The notes beneath the pieces were generated by a model. That model searched no databases, had not been told where the DNA came from, and worked only from the letters and a program-made list of their open reading frames with translations. The position numbers were made by a program, and so were the translations under genes. 40,490 nucleotides of DNA. Origin: an uncultured Muribaculaceae bacterium. GTDB taxonomy: Bacteria; Bacteroidota; Bacteroidia; Bacteroidales; Muribaculaceae. The stretch covers positions 1-40,490 of the forward strand of contig CAMWRV010000025.1 of the NCBI GenBank assembly GCA_947176745.1, in the 5' to 3' direction. Below, one piece after another: positions 16,157-23,908 of the stretch; position 1 is the stretch's first letter, and every line of letters begins with the position of its first letter.

Positions 16157-16224
16157 ATTGCAGGGTCATGCCTTTGGCTTGTTGACTTCAGTCAACAAAG
16201 ATGCCGGAGGCATGCCTCTGCAAT
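16157..16224 (+). repeat. Long intercistronic stem-loop before the PepSY gene
   Basis: Three nested perfect pairings line up: ATTGCAG/CTGCAAT (16157-16163, 16218-16224), CATGCCT/AGGCATG and TTGTTGAC/GTCAACAA (16179-16186, 16191-16198) around a TTCA loop. No T-run follows directly, so it looks more like an RNA-stability or attenuation element than a full terminator. No promoter consensus is seen between it and the next ATG. Confidence 0.6.
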
Positions 16225-16286
16225 AAAGGTCTCATCTAAATAAGACCCCATCTCACTAAATTGTTAGAACTGACGATAACTGAATC

Positions 16287-18149
16287 ATGAAATTCTTCCG
16301 CAAGATCCACTTATGGATGACCGTGCCCTTCGGCATTTTCATCACCCTGATATGCTTCTCGGGAGCTATGCTCATTTTCGAGCAGGAGATCACCCGCTCC
16401 GCAAGGCATGACGTTTATTACACCGGAGACCATTCCGGAGAGACTCTCCCCATGGCCGATGTCATGAAAGGAGTCGCCGCCACTCTCCCCGACTCTGTCA
16501 GCATTACGGGCGTGACCGTTTTTCCCGACAAGAACAGATGCTGGCAGGTCAATCTCTCAAAGCCGCGCAGGGCATCGCTCTTTGTCAACCAGTACACCGG
16601 TCAGATCACCGGCAAGTATGAGCGACTTCCTTTCTTCTCGACAATGTTCAAGCTGCACCGCTGGCTGTGCGACAGCGCAAATCCCAAGGGCGACGGCATA
16701 AAGACTGGCAAGCTGCTCGTCGGAATATCGACAATCATATTCATTCTCGCTCTCATCACAGGCATAGTGATATGGACTCCGATAGCACGCAAGGGCTTCT
16801 GGAAAAGTCTGCGTGTTTCCGTCTCGAAAGGCTGGCCTTTCTTCTGGAAGACTCTGCACGTCGGGGGCGGCATGTGGGTTCTGCTGTTTGTGCTCGCTAT
16901 GGCTCTGACAGGTCTGAACTATTCATTCGACTGGTATCGCAAGGGTTTCTACGCGATATTCGGAGTCGAGATGAAACCCCGCAACATGGGCGGCAATGAC
17001 AACGGTGCTCCCAAAGGGAATCGTCACGGCGGTGACGGCAAAGGAGAGAAGGCCGGCGTGAGCGTCGATTCGGTAGCCGAACCGACCATTCAACTTGCCG
17101 AGGCTTCCGCTCCGGCAGGTGAAGGCGCAGACCGCGTGGCAAGAGAGAACCGCAAACCCGAGCGAAAGAGCGACGGGCAGTCAGCTCCGGCCGCAGAAGA
17201 GAAATCCGCACCCGCCCGCGAAGCCGGTGATGCTGCCGCCGAAGAAACAGGCCGACATGGCCGGGAAGGTCGTGAACGTCGTGGCGAAGGTCATGAAGGC
17301 CGCGAAGGTCGTGGTGAAGGCCGCGGCGAGGGTCGCGAAGGTCGGGGTGGCCGTGGCGAGGGTCGCCGCGGTGACGGCGAAGGCTACCGACGCCACAGGG
17401 AGAGTTCAGATTCATCGGCTGCCGCTGCGGTTGCATCGGTTGTCGCAGACTCTCTTGTTGCCGATAACTCCACTGCAGCAAAGACCTCTGAGGATGCTCC
17501 CAAGCCCAAGACCCGGGCTGCCGCTTCGGGTGAACGGAGCGGACGCCCAGACAAAAAACAAGGAGATGCCCGTAGCGGGAAACGGGGTGAAGATCGATGG
17601 AAAGGTCACGACGGCGAACGCAACGAAGTCCGTGACGGACGCCACGGCGATGGCAACAATAGACCCGAAGGTCATGAAGGGCGCCACGGTCGTGATGGTC
17701 GCGGCAACGGCGACAGCAACGGAGGTCGTCACGGAGCGGACTCCCGAGAAGCGGAGGCTATCGATTTCTCCTGCTGGGGCAATGTTCTCGCCGAAATGGA
17801 AGCAAAATACCCTTCGGCTCCGCAGATCACAATCGGCAACGGCACAGCATCGGCAAGTCTCGGCAATTTCGGCAACGCGCGTGCATCCGACAAGTACAGT
17901 TTCGAGTCCGCCGACGGAGTCCTGACGCCGTCAAACCTCTATGCGTCGGCCGAAAGGGCCGACAAGCTGAGAGGCTGGATATACGCATTCCACACCGGAA
18001 CTCCCCTCGGCATCGTGACCCGGATAATATGGTTCCTGTCGGCTCTTTTAGGCGCATCGCTGCCGCTGACCGGTTACTATATCTGGATCCGCCGTCTCGT
18101 GCTGAAACGTCGTGGTGCCAGAGCCCGCGCTGCCGGCACAAAAAAATGA
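16287..18149 (+). CDS. PepSY-TM membrane protein with long Arg/Gly-rich insertion, XusC-like
   Basis: The 620-residue protein has the PepSY-associated membrane plan: helix 1 about 10-33, a periplasmic PepSY region (about 45-115), helices about 143-167 and 192-216, and a last helix about 577-603. His8 (KIHLW), His124 (KLHRWL), His191 (TLHVGGG) and His569 (FHTGT) sit at helix ends and may bind haem, as proposed for PiuB-like reductases. A loop of about 260 residues (about 229-488) is low complexity, with Gly/Arg/Glu/His-rich cores at about 322-371 and 417-488, not part of the family. By analogy with XusC it would act in the inner membrane on iron released from siderophore. The reading frame is kept through the insertion. 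Confidence 0.88.
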   Translation: MKFFRKIHLWMTVPFGIFITLICFSGAMLIFEQEITRSARHDVYYTGDHSGETLPMADVMKGVAATLPDSVSITGVTVFPDKNRCWQVNLSKPRRASLFVNQYTGQITGKYERLPFFSTMFKLHRWLCDSANPKGDGIKTGKLLVGISTIIFILALITGIVIWTPIARKGFWKSLRVSVSKGWPFFWKTLHVGGGMWVLLFVLAMALTGLNYSFDWYRKGFYAIFGVEMKPRNMGGNDNGAPKGNRHGGDGKGEKAGVSVDSVAEPTIQLAEASAPAGEGADRVARENRKPERKSDGQSAPAAEEKSAPAREAGDAAAEETGRHGREGRERRGEGHEGREGRGEGRGEGREGRGGRGEGRRGDGEGYRRHRESSDSSAAAAVASVVADSLVADNSTAAKTSEDAPKPKTRAAASGERSGRPDKKQGDARSGKRGEDRWKGHDGERNEVRDGRHGDGNNRPEGHEGRHGRDGRGNGDSNGGRHGADSREAEAIDFSCWGNVLAEMEAKYPSAPQITIGNGTASASLGNFGNARASDKYSFESADGVLTPSNLYASAERADKLRGWIYAFHTGTPLGIVTRIIWFLSALLGASLPLTGYYIWIRRLVLKRRGARARAAGTKK

Positions 18150-18164
18150 TGACCCCTGCACTAC

Positions 18165-18216
18165 TGCAATTATAACGGAAGAGACGCCAAATGGCGTCTC
18201 TTCCGTTATAATTGCA
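18165..18216. terminator. 24-bp perfect hairpin after the PepSY gene
   Basis: The arms 18165-18188 and 18193-18216 are fully complementary around an AAAT loop. It closes the xus-like operon. The inner stem is GC-rich and its 3' arm ends TTCCGTTATAATT, but there is no clean T-run, so efficiency is uncertain; it would look the same in both directions. Confidence 0.65.
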
Positions 18217-18224
18217 CCGATTTT

Positions 18225-18256
18225 CTTGCATTAGTCACGACTGTTGAGTAAATTTG
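18225..18256 (+). promoter_or_regulatory. Promoter of the nnr operon
   Basis: CTTG at 18225-18228, a 20-base spacer and TAAATTTG at 18249-18256. The leader to the ATG at 18341 would be about 80 bases and is GC-rich in its second half. Confidence 0.7.
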
Positions 18257-18340
18257 TAAACTGTAATCGCTCTTGATTTCAAGACCCCGCCGACGGCTAC
18301 GGATTCCGCCGCCGGCTGACACCGCATAACCCGACTTCCG

Positions 18341-19888
18341 ATGAAAATTATCAATTCCCAGGGAATACAACAGATAGACAACGCGACCTGCGAGTCGCAA
18401 CAGATCAGCTCGATCGAGCTGATGGAACGCGCCGCCACTCTGGTCAGCTGCGAAATCATATCGCGCTTTCTTCCGAGCCAGCGCATTGTAGTGATCGCCG
18501 GCCCGGGCAATAACGGCGGCGACGCTCTCGCCGTGGCCCGGATGCTTATCGAGCAGGGCTACCGGCGCGTAGAGATATTCCTGTTCAACGTAACCGGCAA
18601 ACTCTCGCACGACTGCAACGAGGAGTGCAAACGCCTCATGACAATGGAAGGCGTTGATTTCACAGAGATAACCCACGCGTTCAACCCCCCGTTCCTGGGC
18701 AAGAACGATGTCGTGATCGACGGTCTCTTCGGCTCCGGCCTGAACCAGCCGATGCAGGGAGGATTCGTGGCTGTGGCAAGATATATCAATGAATCAGGTG
18801 CATATGTAGTGTCGATCGATGTTCCCTCGGGGCTTTACGGCGACACTTCTCTGATGGGAAACTGGGAGACTTCGGGCAGTGTCAACCCGCGCGACGTGGT
18901 GCATGCCGACCTGACTCTCGCATTCCAGCTTCCGAGGCTCGCTTTCTTTTTCGCCGAGAACCATAGTGTGCTCGGAGAGTGGAAGCTCCTCGACATCGAT
19001 CTCGACCAGGAGAAGATCAAAGACACGCCGACAAATTTCTTTGTGATAGATGCCAAAAACATCGCGCCTCTGCTGCGCCGCAGACTCCCTTTCACCGGAA
19101 AACGCGATTACGGATCGGCATTGCTTTTCGCCGGCTCGACAGGCATGATGGGAGCTGCGGTCATGGCGGCCCGCGCCACTCTCAAAAGCGGCGCAGGGCT
19201 TGTGACGGTGCATGGCGCGCGCGGCGGCATCGGAATTCTTCAGACCGCTGTGCCCGAGGCCATGTTCGAGCCTGACCGCAACGAGCACTTCATCACCGAG
19301 ATGAAGATCCACCATAACCATCAGGCTGTGGCGGCCGGCCCGGGCATTGGCACCCAGGAGCCGACGGCCAACGCCCTGCAGCAGCTCCTGCAGAACTGCA
19401 CCGCCCCGCTGCTGCTTGACGCCGACGCGCTCAACTGCATCGCGCAGCGGCCGGCAATGCTCTCGCTTCTCCCTCCGAAAACCATCATCACTCCGCATAT
19501 CGGAGAGTTCGACCGACTGTTCGGCGAGCAGAAATCTTCGGAGGAGCGCTTGCGCACTGCCATAGAGATGTCGCGCCAGTACAATATCATAATCGTGCTC
19601 AAAGGGCATCATACCGCCGTGGTGCGCCCCACCGGACGCGTCTACTTCAACATGACCGGAAACCCGGGAATGGCCACAGCCGGCGCGGGCGACGTCCTCA
19701 CCGGCGTGATAACGGCTTTTCTCGCCCAGGGCTATAATCCGGAATACGCGGCGGCCATCGGTGTCTATGTGCACGGACTCGCAGGGGATCTCGCCGCCGC
19801 AGAGACCGGAGAGTTCGGCCTTACGGCCTCCGACATTGCCGCCTACACCGGCAAGGCCATCAGTCAGATTCTTTCTTCACGCAAATAA
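18341..19888 (+). CDS. nnr: NAD(P)HX epimerase / ADP-dependent dehydratase, bifunctional
   Basis: This two-domain repair enzyme restores hydrated NAD(P)H. Residues about 1-215 form the YjeF_N epimerase (GPGNNGGDALAVAR, DGLFGSGLNQPM, SIDVPSGLYGD) and about 230-515 the ribokinase-like dehydratase (GSALLFAGSTGMMGAA, LLLDADALN, ITPHIGEFDRL, NPGMATAGAGDVLTG). The domain order and 515-residue length are usual. It has its own promoter and starts a four-gene row in which stop and start codons overlap; its TAA shares one base with the ATG of the DUF4831 gene. Confidence 0.97.
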   Translation: MKIINSQGIQQIDNATCESQQISSIELMERAATLVSCEIISRFLPSQRIVVIAGPGNNGGDALAVARMLIEQGYRRVEIFLFNVTGKLSHDCNEECKRLMTMEGVDFTEITHAFNPPFLGKNDVVIDGLFGSGLNQPMQGGFVAVARYINESGAYVVSIDVPSGLYGDTSLMGNWETSGSVNPRDVVHADLTLAFQLPRLAFFFAENHSVLGEWKLLDIDLDQEKIKDTPTNFFVIDAKNIAPLLRRRLPFTGKRDYGSALLFAGSTGMMGAAVMAARATLKSGAGLVTVHGARGGIGILQTAVPEAMFEPDRNEHFITEMKIHHNHQAVAAGPGIGTQEPTANALQQLLQNCTAPLLLDADALNCIAQRPAMLSLLPPKTIITPHIGEFDRLFGEQKSSEERLRTAIEMSRQYNIIIVLKGHHTAVVRPTGRVYFNMTGNPGMATAGAGDVLTGVITAFLAQGYNPEYAAAIGVYVHGLAGDLAAAETGEFGLTASDIAAYTGKAISQILSSRK

Positions 19889-20982
19889 TGTCCGATATGA
19901 AAGCTATATCCTGTTACCTCATCGCCGCCGCAGCTCTCGCATGCTGCCTTCCGGCCCGATCACAGCAGACACGCCTCCTGACAGCCGACAAGCACAACGA
20001 GTACGGTCTCGTTTATTCGCTTCCGGTGACCTCGGTGAGATTCGAGATCACCGCACGGCAGACCGTAAGCCACGCAGGCCCTTATTACCAGTACGCGCAG
20101 AAATATATCGGTACCGACCGGGTGGTAAAAGAAGACTCCGAGAAATGGGAGATCATTTCGGTCAAGGCTATACCGTTCGGTTCGGCCGACAACGACAACC
20201 GTTACCTGATGCAGCTCAAGCCGGGAGCGGTGACGTCGGTCTGCGTTGCCGACGACGGCATGCTGCTTTCGATCAACCGTGAATCGCCGGCACCGCAACA
20301 GTTCTCTCCTGCCGCCGGCACCGAGGAGCATGCCGAGGCAGGCGTGCGCGACTACCTACAGTATGTCAACGAGGATTTTCTCGCCTCGAAGTCTTCGGCA
20401 AAACAGGCGCAGATGCTCTCCGAGAGCCTGATGGAGATCCGCGACGCCAGAATATCGCTGACCAGAGGAACCGCAGAGACCATGCCGACCGACGGGCGAC
20501 AGCTCGAACTGATGCTCGCTTCGCTCGCCCATCAGGAGGCGGCCATGACTGCGGCTTTCAAGGGCGCGACTGAATCGCGCACCGTCACACGCTCCTTCAC
20601 TTTCACTCCCACGGAGAACGGCAGATCGGTGCTTTTCCGCATGTCGGATTTCGCGGGCTTCGTGGCAGCCGATGACTATTCCGGCGATCCTGTCTACGTC
20701 GACGTCCGCGTCACACGCGAACCTGAAATTCCGGTAGATGCCAAGGGCGAGGAGAAGAAACTTCCTAAAGACGCGGTGATGTACTGCATCCCAGGAGCGG
20801 CCGAGATGTCGCTCTCGCTTGCCGGCCGGACTCTATGGAGCGATGAGGTGGAATGCTCGCAGTTCGGCGTGCGCTTCGGTCTGCAGCCCACACTTTTCAG
20901 CGACAAGAAATCGCGTTCGTTCGCAACGTTCAATCCGGTCAACGGAGCACTTGTGCAAATCGGCGAGATCAATGCAGACTGA
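19888..20982 (+). CDS. DUF4831 family exported protein
   Basis: The 364-residue protein has a signal peptide (about residues 1-26, ending PARS) and then a DUF4831-like body with VYSLPVTSVRFEIT, YYQYAQKYIG and a repeated beta-rich pattern; the function of the family is not known. The signal contains ACC, so lipidation cannot be ruled out, though cleavage before QQ is more natural. A second start at 19897 (residue 4) is possible. It overlaps nnr by one base and xseA by 11 bases, which ties its translation to DNA-repair and metabolite-repair genes without an obvious reason. Confidence 0.85.
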   Translation: MSDMKAISCYLIAAAALACCLPARSQQTRLLTADKHNEYGLVYSLPVTSVRFEITARQTVSHAGPYYQYAQKYIGTDRVVKEDSEKWEIISVKAIPFGSADNDNRYLMQLKPGAVTSVCVADDGMLLSINRESPAPQQFSPAAGTEEHAEAGVRDYLQYVNEDFLASKSSAKQAQMLSESLMEIRDARISLTRGTAETMPTDGRQLELMLASLAHQEAAMTAAFKGATESRTVTRSFTFTPTENGRSVLFRMSDFAGFVAADDYSGDPVYVDVRVTREPEIPVDAKGEEKKLPKDAVMYCIPGAAEMSLSLAGRTLWSDEVECSQFGVRFGLQPTLFSDKKSRSFATFNPVNGALVQIGEINAD

Positions 20983-22366
20983 CAGACTGACGCTCTCACA
21001 GTTCCAGCAGCTCATAACCAACGCCATCAACAAGGAGTTCGGTCTGAAGAATGTGTGGGTGCAGGCCGAGTTCTCCGACCTCCGCGTGGCGGGCGGACAC
21101 TGCTATATGGAGCTTGTCGAGAAGGATGCCGCTGGCACCACCCGAGCCAAGATCAGAGCCATGATCTGGAGCGGCACCCTTGCCGCGCTGCGCCGGAAGT
21201 TCTTTGACGCCACGGGGCGCGACATCGCTTCGGGCATGAAGGTGCTCGTGCGCGGTTCGGCGTCGCATCACAGCATCTACGGACTCTCGTTCACCATATC
21301 CGACATCGATCCCACCTACACGCTCGGCGACATGGAGCGCGTGCGCCGCGAGATTCTCGATCGCCTCACGCGCGAGGGCGTCATCGGCCGCAACCGTCAG
21401 ATACCTCTTCCCCCCGTCCTGCAGCGGATAGCCGTAATATCGGCCGAGGGGGCCGCCGGATACGGCGACTTCACCAACCAGCTCGCTTACAATCCCGGCG
21501 GATTTGCCATGTACACCCTGCTCTTCCCCGCCGTGATGCAGGGTGAACGCACCGCGCCGACGGTCATGGCGGCTCTCGACCGCGTCGAGATGACCCGCGA
21601 CATGTGGGACGCCGTGGCGATCGTGCGCGGCGGCGGATCGACTACCGATCTCAACGGGTTCGACAATTACGAGCTTGCTCGCCGCGTGGCTCTCTTTCCG
21701 CTCCCTGTAATTGTCGGCATCGGCCATGAACGCGACCGCACGGTGCTCGACGAGATCGCATGCGTGCGATGCAAGACCCCGACTGCCGTGGCCGCTTTCA
21801 TAATCGACTCGATGCGCGGGGCATGGGAAGATCTGACCGATCGCATGAACCGTATCATCGCTTATGGCAACAACGCACTGACCGGAGAGCATCGCTGGCT
21901 CGACAATCTGAGCCAGAAGATTCCGGCATATGCCCGCAACTTTATCCTTCAGGAAAAGATGAAACTCGCCTCGCTGTCGCAGTCCGTGCCGTCGCTTGTA
22001 CAGGGACGCGTGATGCGCCAGCACCTCGCGCTCGGAGAGTATGCCTCCAGACTCGGAAGCAATGTCGCAGGCCGGATCGCCGCTGCCCGGGGCAGCCTTG
22101 ACCGTGCCGCACTACGGGTGCAGAACAGTGCCGCCGCCACCACCCGCAACGAGACACAGCGGCTGCGCCGTCTTGACGACATGCTGAGGCTGCTGAGTCC
22201 TGACAACACTCTGCGCCGCGGATACAGCATCACACGCGTCAACGGCCATGCCGTCACTGATCCTGCCGACGTGCCACCCGGCTCTGTGATCGAGACTACG
22301 CTCGCCGGCGGCAAAATAATTTCCGTCAGCAAACCCTATATTGAAAATAAACCTGAAAACATATGA
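20972..22366 (+). CDS. xseA: Exodeoxyribonuclease VII large subunit
   Basis: XseA is the catalytic subunit of exonuclease VII, which degrades single-stranded DNA. The 464-residue protein has an N-terminal OB-fold (about 1-105; VWVQAEFSDLRVAGGHCYMELV) and a catalytic domain with AVISAEGAAGYGDF, IVRGGGSTTDLNGFDN and VIVGIGHERDRTVLDEIA, then a helical, likely coiled-coil C-terminal region. The ATG at 20972 (MQTDRLTLSQFQQL) is preferred; an earlier in-frame ATG at 20819 would add 51 residues that overlap DUF4831 and have no family similarity. It overlaps xseB by ATGA. Confidence 0.96.
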   Translation: MQTDRLTLSQFQQLITNAINKEFGLKNVWVQAEFSDLRVAGGHCYMELVEKDAAGTTRAKIRAMIWSGTLAALRRKFFDATGRDIASGMKVLVRGSASHHSIYGLSFTISDIDPTYTLGDMERVRREILDRLTREGVIGRNRQIPLPPVLQRIAVISAEGAAGYGDFTNQLAYNPGGFAMYTLLFPAVMQGERTAPTVMAALDRVEMTRDMWDAVAIVRGGGSTTDLNGFDNYELARRVALFPLPVIVGIGHERDRTVLDEIACVRCKTPTAVAAFIIDSMRGAWEDLTDRMNRIIAYGNNALTGEHRWLDNLSQKIPAYARNFILQEKMKLASLSQSVPSLVQGRVMRQHLALGEYASRLGSNVAGRIAAARGSLDRAALRVQNSAAATTRNETQRLRRLDDMLRLLSPDNTLRRGYSITRVNGHAVTDPADVPPGSVIETTLAGGKIISVSKPYIENKPENI

Positions 22367-22587
22367 TCAATCAGACAGACAAGACACCCGGATCCTACAA
22401 GGAGGCGATTTCCGAAATCGAGGAGATTCTCCTAAAGATGGAGGCGAACCAGTGCGACATCGACTCGCTTGCCGCCTATACGGCCCGCGCCCTCGAACTC
22501 CTTAAATTCTGCAAGGAGCGCCTCTTCAAGACCGACAAGGAAGTCGAGAAATGCCTTCAGGCTCTTAACGACACTCTTTCCGAATGA
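22363..22587 (+). CDS. xseB: Exodeoxyribonuclease VII small subunit
   Basis: The 74-residue helical protein (YKEAISEIEEILLKMEAN, DIDSLAAYTARALELLKFC) is the small subunit that assembles in several copies on XseA and is needed for solubility and activity. Its ATG overlaps the xseA TGA (ATGA), so the two are translationally coupled. It is the last gene before a convergent terminator at 22636-22668. Confidence 0.96.
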   Translation: MINQTDKTPGSYKEAISEIEEILLKMEANQCDIDSLAAYTARALELLKFCKERLFKTDKEVEKCLQALNDTLSE

Positions 22588-22635
22588 CACGCGTGAGCGC
22601 AGCCTGACCGGGCTGAACGAACCGGCAAATGACGA

Positions 22636-22668
22636 GCAAGGCCGGCGACATCATGTCGCCGGCCTTGC
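22636..22668. terminator. Bidirectional hairpin between xseB and fba
   Basis: GCAAGGCCGGCGACAT at 22636-22651 pairs perfectly with 22653-22668 across one central base (in practice a 5-base loop). GTTGTTTTCTG follows 9 bases later on the plus strand. It lies between convergent genes and can serve both. Confidence 0.75.
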
Positions 22669-22698
22669 CGTATCTGTTGTTTTCTGTCCGGACGGAAA

Positions 22699-23700
22699 TT
22701 ACTCTGCCTTGCCGTCGCTGCCGAGAACGGCCACGATCTTGTGCTTGTAGAGTTTCTCCATCTCGTCGCGAGCCGGACCGAGATATTTGCGGGGGTCGAA
22801 CTCACCCGGCTTGTCGTTGAAGACCTTGCGCACAGCGGCTGTCATGGCGAGACGGCTGTCTGAGTCGATGTTGATCTTGCATACGTCCATCTTGGCTGCC
22901 TTGCGGAGCTCCTCCTCGGGAATGCCGATCGCGTCGGGCAGCTTGCCGCCGTTGGCGTTGATGATCTCTACATATTCCTGGGGAACTGAAGATGAACCGT
23001 GGAGCACGATGGGGAAGTCGGGAAGCTTGGCCTCTACTGCCTCAAGCACGTCGAATGCCAGAGGGGGAGGCACGAGACGGCCGGTCTTCGGGTCGCGTGT
23101 GCACTGCTCGGGAGTGAACTTGTATGCACCGTGCGATGTGCCGATCGAGATGGCGAGGCTGTCGCAGCCTGTCTTGGTCACGAAGTCGATTACCTCCTCG
23201 GGATCGGTGTATGTGTGGTGGTCGGACGATACCTCATCCTCTACACCTGCGAGCACGCCGAGCTCACCCTCGACTGTCACGTCATATTTGTGAGCGTAGT
23301 CGCAAACCTGCTTTGTGAGAGCCACGTTCTCCTCGTAGGGGAGGTGGCTGCCGTCGATCATCACTGACGAGAAACCGTTGTCGATGCAGTCTTTGCAAAG
23401 CTCGAACGAGTCACCGTGGTCGAGGTGAAGAACGATCTGGGGCTTCTCCCAGCCGAGAGATTTCGCATACTCCACGGCACCCTGTGCCATGTAGCGGAGA
23501 AGGATGGGATTGGCGTAGTTGCGCGCACCCTTCGAAACCTGGAGAATAACGGGCGACTTGGTGTCGGACGCGGCCTTGATGATGGCCTGAAGCTGCTCCA
23601 TGTTGTTGAAGTTGAACGCGGGGATGGCGTAGCCGCCATGAACTGCCTTTGCGAACATCTCTTTAGTGTTCACAAGACCTAAGTTTTTATAATCTACCAT
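22699..23700 (-). CDS. fba: Class II fructose-1,6-bisphosphate aldolase
   Basis: A zinc aldolase of glycolysis and gluconeogenesis that splits fructose-1,6-bisphosphate into DHAP and glyceraldehyde-3-phosphate. The 333-residue product has IPAFNFNNMEQLQAI, LHLDHGDSFE (Asp94 and His95 as catalytic and zinc residues), VEGELGVLAGVED, GTSHGAYKF and VLHGSSSVPQ, all class II signatures. A promoter at 23836-23867 gives a long leader of about 130 bases. It ends convergently with xseB. Confidence 0.97.
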   Translation of the reverse strand: MVDYKNLGLVNTKEMFAKAVHGGYAIPAFNFNNMEQLQAIIKAASDTKSPVILQVSKGARNYANPILLRYMAQGAVEYAKSLGWEKPQIVLHLDHGDSFELCKDCIDNGFSSVMIDGSHLPYEENVALTKQVCDYAHKYDVTVEGELGVLAGVEDEVSSDHHTYTDPEEVIDFVTKTGCDSLAISIGTSHGAYKFTPEQCTRDPKTGRLVPPPLAFDVLEAVEAKLPDFPIVLHGSSSVPQEYVEIINANGGKLPDAIGIPEEELRKAAKMDVCKINIDSDSRLAMTAAVRKVFNDKPGEFDPRKYLGPARDEMEKLYKHKIVAVLGSDGKAE

Positions 23701-23908
23701 GTTCTTAATAAATTATGGGTATTTCTATTACAAGTCTAACCGGAAACTACTGTTGTCCTGATATTTACACCTTTCATCGGCTTCACGCCGGCATCCGGGC
23801 CTACATCGTGACAGACAGGGTCTCAAAATTTCATGCAAATATAGAAAATTTTCCGCAATCACACAAGCAAACTGGCGTTAATCACTCTTAAGAAAACGCA
23901 TTCGCACG
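23701..23908. other. Intergenic region and long leader of fba
   Basis: Of the 208 bases, about 130 are the predicted fba leader (23701-23832). It contains only a short CGGC/GCCG hairpin near 23780 and no riboswitch class I can recognise. The promoter follows; no terminator for the upstream glycosyltransferase gene is visible. Confidence 0.6.
23836..23867 (-). promoter_or_regulatory. Promoter of fba
   Basis: On the minus strand CTTG (plus 23864-23867), 20 bases, then TATATTTG (plus 23836-23843). The -7 box is an exact TAnnTTTG. Confidence 0.7.

Noticed and set aside
17095..17925. A 276-codon frame in the +1 phase of the PepSY insertion, rich in Lys/Val/Ala and histone-H1-like in composition.
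   Set aside because: It is a by-product of GNN-rich repeats; the PepSY frame is open on both sides and has recognisable domains, and no start context is seen.
23701..23832. fba leader considered as a riboswitch.
   Set aside because: Only a short 4-bp hairpin is visible and no conserved aptamer strings are recognised.
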